Of a stretch of DNA of 64,000 nucleotides, positions 12,801 through 24,870 are shown piece by piece. The notes under the pieces are model-generated. The model made no database searches, was not told where the DNA came from, and worked only from the letters and a program-made list of their open reading frames with translations. Position 1 is the stretch's first letter. Each line of letters opens with the position of its first letter. Made by a program: the position numbers and the translations under genes. Source of the DNA: Hydractinia symbiolongicarpus (taxonomy: Eukaryota; Cnidaria; Hydrozoa; Anthoathecata; Hydractiniidae); assembly GCF_029227915.1 (NCBI RefSeq), contig NC_079885.1, positions 30,507,001-30,571,000 of the forward strand, read 5' to 3'.

Positions 12801-14100
12801 GATTTTTTAAATTATTTTTTCACCACTAAAACGCATGAGACTTGTAGTTTTCAAAAATGTTTTCATTTTTGATGGGACGCTGAATAAAAGAAGTTTAATC
12901 GCTGGTAAACGAAAACCCGCGATTTCCCGTAAATCCCGGACTCGGCCCGTATAGTCAAAAGTACACAAAGAAAGTACCCAGGGAGTAAACTCATTTCCCG
13001 AACGATTTTTTAAATTATTTTTTCACCACTAAAACGCATGAGACTTGTAGTTTTCAAAAATGTTTTCACTTTTGATGAGACGCTTAATGAAAGAGGTTTA
13101 ATCGCCGGCAAACGAAAACCCGCGATTTCCAGTAAATCCCGGGCTTGGCCCGTATAGTCGAATGTATACAAAGAAAGTACCCAGGGAGTAACTCATTTCC
13201 CGAACGATTTTTTAAATTATTTTTCACCACTAAAACGCATGAGAATTGTAGGTTTCAAAAATGTTTTCATTTTTGATGGGACGCTGAATAAAAGAAGTTT
13301 AATCGCCGGCAAACGAAAACCCCCGATTTCCCGTAAATCCCGGGCTTGGCCCGTATAGTCGAATGTATACAAAGAAAGTACCCAATGAGTAACTCATTTC
13401 CCGAACGATTTTTTAAAATATTTTTTCACCACTAAAACGCATGAGACTTGTAGTTTTCAAAAATGTTTTTATTTTTGATGAGACGGTGAATAAAAGAATC
13501 ATTTCCCGAACGATTTTTTAAATTATTTTTTCACCACTAAAACGCATGAGACTTGTAGTTTTCAAAAATGTTTTCATTTTTGATGGGACGCTGAATAAAA
13601 GAAGTTTAATCGCTGGTAAACGAAAACCCGCGATTTCCCGTAAATCCTGGACTCGGCCCGTATAGTCAAAAGTATACAAAGAAAGTACCCAGGGAGTAAA
13701 CTCATTTCCCGAACGATTTTTTAAATTACTTTTTCACCACTAAAACGCATGAGACTTGTAGTTTTCAAAAATGTTTTCATTTTTGATGGGACGCTGAATA
13801 AAAGAAGTTTAATCGCCGGCAAACGAAAACCCCCGATTTCCCGTAAATCCCGGGCTTGGCCCGTATAGTCGAATGTATACAAAGAAAGTACCCAATGAGT
13901 AACTAATTTCCCGAACGATTTTTTAAATTAATTTTTCCCCACTAAAACGCATGAGAATTGTAGTTTTCAAAAATGTTTTCATTTTTGATGAGACGCTTAA
14001 TGAAAGAGGTTTAATCACCGGCAAACGAAAACCCGCGATTTCCCGTAAATCCCGGGCTTGGCCCGTATAGTCGAATGTATACAAAGAAAGTACCCAGGGA
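12800..14100 (+). repeat. Transition between HOR domains
   Basis: Satellite monomers that mix markers of domain 1 (TCACTTTTGATGAGACGC near 13061 and a half-size junction at 13499) with those of domain 2. The 12788 to 13499 junction spacing is 711 bp, the same as the short sub-unit of domain 1. No sequence other than satellite is present. Confidence 0.7.
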
Positions 14101-17100
14101 GTAACTCATTTCCCGAACGATTTTTTAAATTATTTTTTCACCACTAAAACGCATGAGAATTGTAGGTTTCAAAAATGTTTTCATTTTTGATGGGACGCTG
14201 AATAAAATATGTTTAATCGCCGGCACACAAAAACCCGCGATTTCCCGTAAATCCCGGACTCGGCCCGTATAGTCAAAAGTATACAAAGAAAGTATCCAGG
14301 AAGTAAACTCATTTTCCGAACGATTTTTTAAATTATTTTCTCACCACTAAAACGCATGAGACTTGTAGTTTTCAAAAATGTTTTCATTTTTGATGAGATG
14401 CCTAATGAAAGAGGTTTAATCGCCGGCAAACGAAAACCAGCGATTTCCCCTAAATCCCGGGCTTGGCCCGTGTAGTCAAATGTATACAAAGAAAGTACCC
14501 AGGGAGTAAACGCATTTCCCGAACGATTTTTTAAATTTTTTTTCACCACTAAAACGCATGAGACTTGTAGTTTTCAAAAATGTTTTCATTTTTGATGAGA
14601 CGCTCAATGAAAGAGGTTTAATCGCCGGCAAACGAAAACCCGCGATTTCCCGTAAATCCCGGGCTTGGCCCGTATAGTCGAATGTATACAAAGAAAGTGC
14701 CCAGGGAGTAACTCATTTCCCGAACGATTTTTTAAATTATTTTTTCACCACTAAAACGCATGAGACTTGTAGGTTTAAAAAATGTTTTCATTTTTGATGA
14801 GACGCTTAATGAAAGAGGTTTAATCGCCGGCAAACGAAAACCCGCGATTTCCCGTAAATCCCGGGCTTGGCCCGTATAGTCAAAAGTATACAAAGAAAGT
14901 ACCCAGGGAGTAAACACATTTCCAGAACGATTTTTTAAATTATTTTTTCACCACTAAAACGCATGAGACTTGTAGTTTTCAAAAGTGTTTTCATTTTTGA
15001 TGAGACGCTGAATAAAAGAAGTTTAATCGCCGGTAAACGAAAACCCGCGATTTCCCGTAAATCCTGGGCTTGGCTCGTATAGTTGAATGTATCTAAAGAA
15101 AGTACCCAGGGAGTAAACTGATTTCCCGAACGATTTTTCAAATTATTTCTGCACCACTAGAACGAATGAGACTTGTAGTTTTCAAAAATGTTTTCATTTT
15201 TAATGAGACGCTTAATGAAAGAGGTTTAATCGCCGGCAAACGAAAACCCGCTATTTCCCGTAAATCCCGGGCTTGTCCCGTATAGTCGAATGTATACAAA
15301 GAAAGTACCCTGTGAGTAAACTCATTTCCCGAACGATTTTTAAATTATCTTTTCACCACTAAAACGCATGAGACTTGTAGTTTTCACAAATGTTTTCATT
15401 TTTGATGGGACGGTGAATAAAAGAAGTTTAATCGCCGGCACACAAAAACCTGCGATTTCCCGTAAATCCCGGACTCAGCCCGTATAGTCAAAAGTAAACA
15501 AAGAAAGTACCCAGGGAGTAAACTCATTTTCCGAACGATTTTTTAAATTATTTTCTCACCACTAAAACGCATGAGACTTGTAGTTTTCAAAAATATTTTC
15601 ATTTTTGATGAGATGCTTAATGGAAGAGGTTTAATCGCCGGCAAACGAAAACCAGCGATTTCCCCTAAATCCCGGGCTTGGCCCGTGTAGTCAAATGTAT
15701 ACAAAGAAAGTACCCAGGGAGTAACTCATTTCCCGAACGATTTTTTAAATTATTTTTCACCACTAAAACGCATGAGAATTGTAGTTTTCAAAAATGTTTT
15801 CATTTTTGATGAGACGCTAATGAAAGAGGTTTAATCACCGGCAAACGAAAACCCGCGATTTCCCGTAAATCCCGGGCTTGGCCCGTATAGTCGAATGTAT
15901 ACAAAGAAAGTACCCAGGGAGTAACTCATTTCCCGAACGATTTTTTAAATTATTTTTTCACCACTAAAACGCATGAGAATTGTAGGTTTCAAAAATGTTT
16001 TCATTTTTGATGGGACGCTGAATAAAATATGTTTAATCGCCGGCACACAAAAACCCGCGATTTCCCGTAAATCCCGGACTCGGCCCGTATAGTCAAAAGT
16101 ATACAAAGAAAGTATCCAGGAAGTAAACTCATTTTCCGAACGATTTTTTAAATTATTTTCTCACCACTAAAACGCATGAGACTTGTAGTTTTCAAAAATG
16201 TTTTCATTTTTGATGAGATGCCTGATGAAAGAGGTTTAATCGCCGGCAAACGAAAACCAGCGATTTCCCCTAAATCCCGGGCTTGGCCCGTGTAGTCAAA
16301 TGTATACAAAGAAAGTACCCAGGGAGTAAACGCATTTCCCGAACGATTTTTTAAATTTTTTTTCACCACTAAAACGCATGAGACTTGTAGTTTTCAAAAA
16401 TGTTTTCATTTTTGATGAGACGCTCAATGAAAGAGGTTTAATCGCCGGCAGACGAAAACCCGCGATTTCCCGTAAATCCCGGGCTTGGCCCGTATAGTCG
16501 AATGTATACAAAGAAAGTGCCCAGGGAGTAACTCATTTCCCGAACGATTTTTTAAATTATTTTTTCACCACTAAAACGCATGAGACTTGTAGGTTTAAAA
16601 AATGTTTTCATTTTTGATGAGACGCTTAATGAAAGAGGTTTAATCGCCGGCAAACGAAAACCCGCGATTTCCCGTAAATCCCGGGCTTGGCCCGTATAGT
16701 CAAAAGTATACAAAGAAAGTACCCAGGGAGTAAACACATTTCCAGAACGATTTTTTAAATTATTTTTTCACCACTAAAACGCATGAGACTTGTAGTTTTC
16801 AAAAGTGTTTTCATTTTTGATGAGACGCTGAATAAAAGAAGTTTAATCGCCGGTAAACGAAAACCCGCGATTTCCCGTAAATCCTGGGCTTGGCTCGTAT
16901 AGTTGAATGTATCTAAAGAAAGTACCCAGGGAGTAAACTGATTTCCCGAACGATTTTTCAAATTATTTCTGCACCACTAGAACGAATGAGACTTGTAGTT
17001 TTCAAAAATGTTTTCATTTTTAATGAGACGCTTAATGAAAGAGGTTTAATCGCCGGCAAACGAAAACCCGCTATTTCCCGTAAATCCCGGGCTTGTCCCG

Positions 17101-20100
17101 TATAGTCGAATGTATACAAAGAAAGTACCCTGTGAGTAAACTCATTTCCCGAACGATTTTTAAATTATCTTTTCACCACTAAAACGCATGAGACTTGTAG
17201 TTTTCACAAATGTTTTCATTTTTGATGGGACGGTGAATAAAAGAAGTTTAATCGCCGGCACACAAAAACCTGCGATTTCCCGTAAATCCCGGACTCAGCC
17301 CGTATAGTCAAAAGTAAACAAAGAAAGTACCCAGGGAGTAAACTCATTTTCCGAACGATTTTTTAAATTATTTTCTCACCACTAAAACGCATGAGACTTG
17401 TAGTTTTCAAAAATATTTTCATTTTTGATGAGATGCTTAATGGAAGAGGTTTAATCGCCGGCAAACGAAAACCAGCGAGTTCCCCTAAATCCCGGGCTTG
17501 GCCCGTGTAGTCAAATGTATACAAAGAAAGTACCCAGGGAGTAACTCATTTCCCGAACGATTTTTTAAATTATTTTTCACCACTAAAACGCATGAGAATT
17601 GTAGGTTTCAAAAATGTTTTCATTTTTGATGGGACGCTGAATAAAAGAAGTTTAATCGCCGGCAAACGAAAACCCCCGATTTCCCGTAAATCCCGGGCTT
17701 GGCCCGTATAGTCGAATGTATACAAAGAAAGTACCCAGGGAGTAACTCATTTCCCGAACGATTTTTTAAATTACTTTTTCCCCACTAAAACGCATGAGAA
17801 TTGTAGTTTTCAAAAATGTTTTCATTTTTGATGAGACGCTTAATGAAAGAGGTTTAATCACCGGCAAACGAAAACCCGCGATTTCCCGTAAATCCCGGGC
17901 TTGGCCCGTATAGTCGAATGTATACAAAGAAAGTACCCAGGGAGTAACTCATTTCCCGAACGATTTTTTAAATTATTTTTTCACCACTAAAACGCATGAG
18001 AATTGTAGGTTTCAAAAATGTTTTCATTTTTGATGGGACGCTGAATAAAATATGTTTAATCGCCGGCACACAAAAACCCGCGATTTCCCGTAAATCCCGG
18101 ACTCGGCCCGTATAGTCAAAAGTATACAAAGAAAGTATCCAGGAAGTAAACTCATTTTCCGAACGATTTTTTAAATTATTTTCTCACCACTAAAACGCAT
18201 GAGACTTGTAGTTTTCAAAAATGTTTTCATTTTTGATGAGATGCCTAATGAAAGAGGTTTAATCGCCGGCAAACGAAAACCAGCGATTTCCCCTAAATCC
18301 CGGGCTTGGCCCGTGTAGTCAAATGTATACAAAGAAAGTACCCAGGGAGTAAACGCATTTCCCGAACGATTTTTTAAATTTTTTTTCACCACTAAAACGC
18401 ATGAGACTTGTAGTTTTCAAAAATGTTTTCATTTTTGATGAGACGCTCAATGAAAGAGGTTTAATCGCCGGCAAACGAAAACCCGCGATTTCCCGTAAAT
18501 CCCGGGCTTGGCCCGTATAGTCGAATGTATACAAAGAAAGTGCCCAGGGAGTAACTCATTTCCCGAACGATTTTTTAAATTATTTTTTCACCACTAAAAC
18601 GCATGAGACTTGTAGGTTTAAAAAATGTTTTCATTTTTGATGAGACGCTTAATGAAAGAGGTTTAATCGCCGGCAAACGAAAACCCGCGATTTCCCGTAA
18701 ATCCCGGGCTTGGCCCGTATAGTCAAAAGTATACAAAGAAAGTACCCAGGGAGTAAACACATTTCCAGAACGATTTTTTAAATTATTTTTTCACCACTAA
18801 AACGCATGAGACTTGTAGTTTTCAAAAGTGTTTTCATTTTTGATGAGACGCTGAATAAAAGAAGTTTAATCGCCGGTAAACGAAAACCCGCGATTTCCCG
18901 TAAATCCTGGGCTTGGCTCGTATAGTTGAATGTATCTAAAGAAAGTACCCAGGGAGTAAACTGATTTCCCGAACGATTTTTCAAATTATTTCTGCACCAC
19001 AAGAACGAATGAGACTTGTAGTTTTCAAAAATGTTTTCATTTTTAATGAGACGCTTAATAAAAGAGGTTTAATCGCCGGCAAACGAAAACCCGCTATTTC
19101 CCGTAAATCCCGGGCTTGTCCCGTATAGTCGAATGTATACAAAGAAAGTACCCTGTGAGTAAACTCATTTCCCGAACGATTTTTAAATTATCTTTTCACC
19201 ACTAAAACGCATGAGACTTGTAGTTTTCACAAATGTTTTCATTTTTGATGGGACGGTGAATAAAAGAAGTTTAATCGCCGGCACACAAAAACCTGCGATT
19301 TCCCGTAAATCCCGGACTCAGCCCGTATAGTCAAAAGTAAACAAAGAAAGTACCCAGGGAGTAAACTCATTTTCCGAACGATTTTTTAAATTATTTTCTC
19401 ACCACTAAAACGCATGAGACTTGTAGTTTTCAAAAATATTTTCATTTTTGATGAGATGCTTAATGGAAGAGGTTTAATCGCCGGCAAACGAAAACCAGCG
19501 ATTTCCCCTAAATCCCGGGCTTGGCCCGTGTAGTCAAATGTATACATAGAAAGTACCCAGGGAGTAACTCATTTCCCGAACGATTTTTTAAATTATTTTT
19601 CACCACTAAAACGCATGAGAATTGTAGGTTTCAAAAATGTTTTCATTTTTGATGGGACGCTGAATAAAAGAAGTTTAATCGCCGGCAAACGAAAACCCCC
19701 GATTTCCCGTAAATCCCGGGCTTGGCCCGTATAGTCGAATGTATACAAAGAAAGTACCCAATGAGTAACTCATTTCCCGAACGATTTTTTAAATTACTTT
19801 TTCCCCACTAAAACGCATGAGAATTGTAGTTTTCAAAAATGTTTTCATTTTTGATGAGACGCTTAATGAAAGAGGTTTAATCACCGGCAAACGAAAACCC
19901 GCGATTTCCCGCAAATCCCGGGCTTGGCCCGTATAGTCGAATGTATACAAAGAAAGTACCCAGGGAGTAACTCATTTCCCGAACGATTTTTTAAATTATT
20001 TTTTCACCACTAAAACGCATGAGAATTGTAGGTTTCAAAAATGTTTTCATTTTTGATGGGACGCTGAATAAAATATGTTTAATCGCCGGCACACAAAAAC

Positions 20101-21400
20101 CCGCGATTTCCCGTAAATCCCGGACTCGGCCCGTATAGTCAAAAGTATACAAAGAAAGTATCCAGGAAGTAAACTCATTTTCCGAACGATTTTTTAAATT
20201 ATTTTCTCACCACTAAAACGCATGAGACTTGTAGTTTTCAAAAATGTTTTCATTTTTGATGAGATGCCTAATAAAATATGTTTAATCGCCGGCACACAAA
20301 AACCCGCGATTTCCCGTAAATCCCGGACTCGGCCCGTATAGTCAAAAGTATACAAAGAAAGTATCCAGGAAGTAAACTCATTTTCCGAACGATTTTTTAA
20401 ATTATTTTCTCACCACTAAAACGCATGAGACTTGTAGTTTTCAAAAATGTTTTCATTTTTGATGAGATGCCTAATGAAAGAGGTTTAATCGCCGGCAAAC
20501 GAAAACCAGCGATTTCCCCTAAATCCCGGGCTTGGCCCGTGTAGTCAAATGTATACAAAGAAAGTACCCAGGGAGTAAACGCATTTCCCGAACGATTTTT
20601 TAAATTTTTTTTCACCACTAAAACGCATGAGACTTGTAGTTTTCAAAAATGTTTTCATTTTTGATGAGACGCTCAATGAAAGAGGTTTAATCGCCGGCAA
20701 ACGAAAACCCGCGATTTCCCGTAAATCCCGGGCTTGGCCCGTATAGTCGAATGTATACAAAGAAAGTGCCCAGGGAGTAACTCATTTCCCGAACGATTTT
20801 TTAAATTATTTTTTCACCACTAAAACGCATGAGACTTGTAGGTTTAAAAAATGTTTTCATTTTTGATGAGACGCTTAATGAAAGAGGTTTAATCGCCGGC
20901 AAACGAAAACCCGCGATTTCCCGTAAATCCCGGGCTTGGCGCGTATAGTCAAAAGTATACAAAGAAAGTACCCAGGGAGTAAACACATTTCCAGAACGAT
21001 TTTTTAAATTATTTTTTCACCACTAAAACGCATGAGACTTGTAGTTTTCAAAAGTGTTTTCATTTTTGATGAGACGCTGAATAAAAGAAGTTTAATCGCC
21101 GGTAAACGAAAACCCGCGATTTCCCGTAAATCCTGGGCTTGGCCCGTATAGTTGAATGTATCTAAAGAAAGTACCCAGGGAGTAAACTGATTTCCCGAAC
21201 GATTTTTCAAATTATTTCTGCACCACTAGAACGAATGAGACTTGTAGTTTTCAAAAATGTTTTCATTTTTAATGAGACGCTTAATAAAAGAGGTTTAATC
21301 GCCCGCAAACGAAAACCCGCTATTTCCCGTAAATCCCGGGCTTGTCCCGTATAGTCGAATGTATACAAAGAAAGTACCCTGTGAGTAAACTCATTTCCCG
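14100..21400 (+). repeat. Higher-order repeat domain 3: 9-, 10- and 11-monomer units
   Basis: The marker CTGCACCAC(T/A)AGAACGAATG begins at 15149, 16969, 18992 and 21218, giving unit lengths of 1820, 2023 and 2226 bp, that is 9, 10 and 11 monomers. Each unit carries the same ordered series of variants (AATAAAATATG, GAGATGCCT, GGTTTAAAAAATG, CAAAAGTG, TTCACAAATG). Units therefore differ by whole monomers, the pattern expected from unequal exchange in register with the monomer. Confidence 0.87.
20064..20470 (+). repeat. Recent single-monomer tandem duplication inside an HOR unit
   Basis: The rare variant AAATATGTTTAATCGCCGGC appears at 20071 and again 203 bp later at 20274. The second copy is preceded by GAGATGCCTAAT rather than the normal GGACGCTGAAT. 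The hybrid junction lies in a short shared TAAT. This one extra monomer explains why this HOR unit has 11 monomers while its neighbour has 10. Confidence 0.9.
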
Positions 21401-22028
21401 AACGATTTTTAAATTATCTTTTCACCACTAAAACGCATGAGACTTGTAGTTTTCACAAGTGTCTTCATTTTTGATGGGACGGTGAATAAAAGAAGTTTAA
21501 TCGCCGGCACACAAAAACCTGCGATTTCCCGTAAATCCCGGACTCGGCCCGTATAGTCAAAAGTAAACAAAGAAAGTACCCAGGGAGTAAACTCATTTTC
21601 CGAACGATTTTTTAAAGTATTTTCTCACCACTAAAACGCATGAGACTTGTAGTTTTCAAAAATGTTTTTATTTTTGATGAGATGCTTAATGAAAGAGGTT
21701 TAATCGCCGGCGAACGAAAACCAGCGATTTCCCCTAAATCCCGGGCTTGGCCCGTGTAGTCAAATGTATACAAAGAAAGTACCCAGGGAGTAAACGCATT
21801 TCCCAAACGATTTTTTAAATATTTTTTTCACCACTAAAACGCATGAGACTTGTAGGTTTCAAAAATGTTTTCATTTTTGATGAGACGCTTAATGAAAGAG
21901 GTTTAATCGCCGGCAAACGAAAACCCGCGATTTCCCGTAAATCCTGGGCTTGGCCCGTATAGTTGAATGTATCTAAAGAAAGTACCCAGGGAGTAAACTG
22001 ATTTCCCGAACGATTTTTCAAATTATTT

Positions 22029-24870
22029 CTGCACCACTAGAACGAATGAGACTTGCAGTTTTCAAAAATGTTTTCATTTTTAATGAGACGCTTAATGAAA
22101 GAGGTTTAATCGCCGGCAAACGAAAACCCGCTATTTCCCGTAAATCCCGGGCTTGTCCCGTATAGTCGAATGTATACAAAGAAAGTACCTTGTGCGTAAA
22201 CTCATTTCCAGAACGATTTTTAATTTATCTTTTCACCACTAAAACGCATGAGACTTGTAGTTTTCACAAATGTTTTCATTTTTGATGGGACGGTGTATAA
22301 AAGAAGTTTAATCGCCGGCACACAAAAACCTGCGATTTCCCGTAAATCCCGGACTCGGCCCGCATAGTCAAAAGTAAACAAAGAAAGTACCAAAGGGAGT
22401 AAACTCATTTTCCGAACGATTTTTTAAATTATTTTCTCACCACTAAAACGCATGAGACTTGTAGTTTTCAAAAATGTTTTCATTTTTGATGAGATGCTTA
22501 ATGAAAGAGGTTTAATCGCCGGCAAACGAAAACCAGCGATTTCCCCTAAATCCCGGGCTTGGCCCGTGTAGTCAAATGTATACAAAGAAAGTACCCAGGG
22601 AGTAAACGCATTTTCCAAACGATTTTTTAAATTTTTTCTTTCACCACTAAAACGCATGAGACTTGTAGTTTTCAAAAATGTTTTCATTTTTGATGAGACG
22701 CTTAATGAAAGAGGTTTAATCGCCGGCAAACGAAAACCCGCGATTTCCCGTAAATCCCGGGCTCGGCCCGTATAGTCGAATGTATACAAAGAAAGTACCC
22801 AGGGAGTAACTCATTTCCCGAACGATTTTTTAAATTATTTTTTCACCACTGAAACGCATGAGACTTGTAGGTTTCAAAAATGTTTTCATTTTTGATGAGA
22901 CGCTTAATGAAAGAGGTTTAATCGCCGGCAAACGAAAACCCGCTATTTCCCGTAAATCCCGGGTTTGGCCCGTATAGTCGAATGTATACAAAAAAAGTAC
23001 GCTGTGGGTAAACTCATTTCCAGAACGATTTTTTAAATTATTTTTTCACCACAAAAACGCATAAGACTTGTAGTTTTCAAAAATGTTTTCATTTTTGATG
23101 AGACGCTGAATAAAAGAATGTTAATCGCCGGCAAACGAAAACCCGCGATTTCCCGTAAATCCCGGGCTTGGCCCGTATAGTCAAAAGTATACAAAGAAAG
23201 TACCCAGGGAGTAAACACATTTCCAGAACGATTTTTTATAATTATTTTTTCACCACTAAAACGCATGAGACTTGTAGTTTTCAAAAGTGTTTTTATTTTT
23301 GATGAGACGCTGAATAAAAGAAGTTTAATCGCCGGCAAACGAAAACCCGCGATTTCCCGTAAATCCTGGGCTTGGCCCGTATAGTTGAATGTATCTAAAG
23401 AAAGTACCCAGGGAGTAAACTGATTTCCCGAACGATTTTTCAAATTATTTCTGCACCACTAGAACGAATGAGACTTGCAGTTTTCAAAAATGTTTTCATT
23501 TTTAATGAGACGCTTAATGAAAGATGTTTAATCGCCGGCAAACGAAAACCCGCTATTTCCCGTAAATCCCGGGCTTCTCCCGTATAGTCGAATGTATACA
23601 AAGAAAGTACCTTGTGCGTAAACTCATTTCCAGAACGATTTTTAATTTATCTTTTCACCACTAAAACGCATGAGACTTGTAGTTTTCACAAATGTTTTCA
23701 TTTTTGATGGGACTGTGAATAAAAGAAGTTTAATCGCCGGCACACAAAAACCTGCGATTTCCCGTAAATCCCGGACTCGGCCCGTATAGTCAAAAGTAAA
23801 CAAAGAAAGTACCCAGGGAGTAAACTCATTTTCCGAACGATTTTTTAAATTATTTTCTCACCACTAAAACGCATGAGACTTGTAGTTTTCAAAAATGTTT
23901 TCATTTTTGATGAGATGCTTAATGAAAGAGGTTTAATCGCCGGCAAACGAAAACCAGCGATTTCCCCTAAATCCCGGGCTTGGCCCGTGTAGTCAAATGT
24001 ATACAAAGAAAGTACCCAGGGAGTAAACGCATTTTCCAAACGATTTTTTAAATTTTTTTTTCACCACTAAAACGCATGAGACTTGTAGTTTTCAAAAATG
24101 TTTTCATTTTTGATGAGACGCTTAATGAAAGAGGTTTAATCGCCGGCAAACGAAAACCCGCGATTTCCCGTAAATCCCGGGCTTGGCCCGTATAACCGAA
24201 TGTATACAAAGAAAGTACCCAGGGAGTAACTCATTTCCCGAACGATTTTTTAAATTATTTTTTCACCACTGAAACGCATGAGACTTGTAGGTTTCAAAAA
24301 TGTTTTCATTTTTGATGAGACGCTTAATGAAAGAGGTTTAATCGCCGGCAAACGAAAACCCGCTATTTCCCGTAAATCCCGGGTTTGGCCCGTCTAGCTG
24401 AATGTATACAAAAAAAGTACCCTGTGGGTAAACTCATTTCCAGAACGATTTTTTAAATTATTTTTTCACCACAAAAACGCATAAGACTTGTAGTTTTCAA
24501 AAATGTTTTCATTTTTGATGAGACGCTGAATAAAAGAATGTTAATCGCCGGCAAACGAAAACCCGCGATTTCCCGTAAATCCCGGGCTTGGCCCGTATAG
24601 TCAAAAGTATACAAAGAAAGTACCCAGGGAGTAAACACATTTCCAGAACGATTTTTTATAATTATTTTTTCACCACTAAAACGCATGAGACTTGTAGTTT
24701 TCAAAAGTGTTTTTATTTTTGATGAGACGCTGAATAAAAGAAGTTTAATCGCCGGCAAACGAAAACCCGCGATTTCCCGTAAATCCTGGGCTTGGCCCGT
24801 ATAGTTGAATGTATCTAAAGAAAGTACCCAGGGAGTAAACTGATTTCCCGAACGATTTTTCAAATTATTT
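22029..24870 (+). repeat. Higher-order repeat domain 4: 7-monomer unit, two copies
   Basis: The CTGCACCACTAGAACGAATG marker begins at 22029, 23451 and 24871, spacings of 1422 and 1420 bp, that is seven monomers. Both copies share rare features: CGATTTTTTATAATTATTT with an extra base near 23228 and 24655, CACAAAAACGCATAAGAC, and GTACCTTGTGCGTAAAC in the first monomer. The extra base makes one unit 204 bp, a multiple of three, which joins the reverse-strand open frames of two adjacent monomers into a 136-codon frame in each copy (23033-23443 and 24453-24863). Confidence 0.87.
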
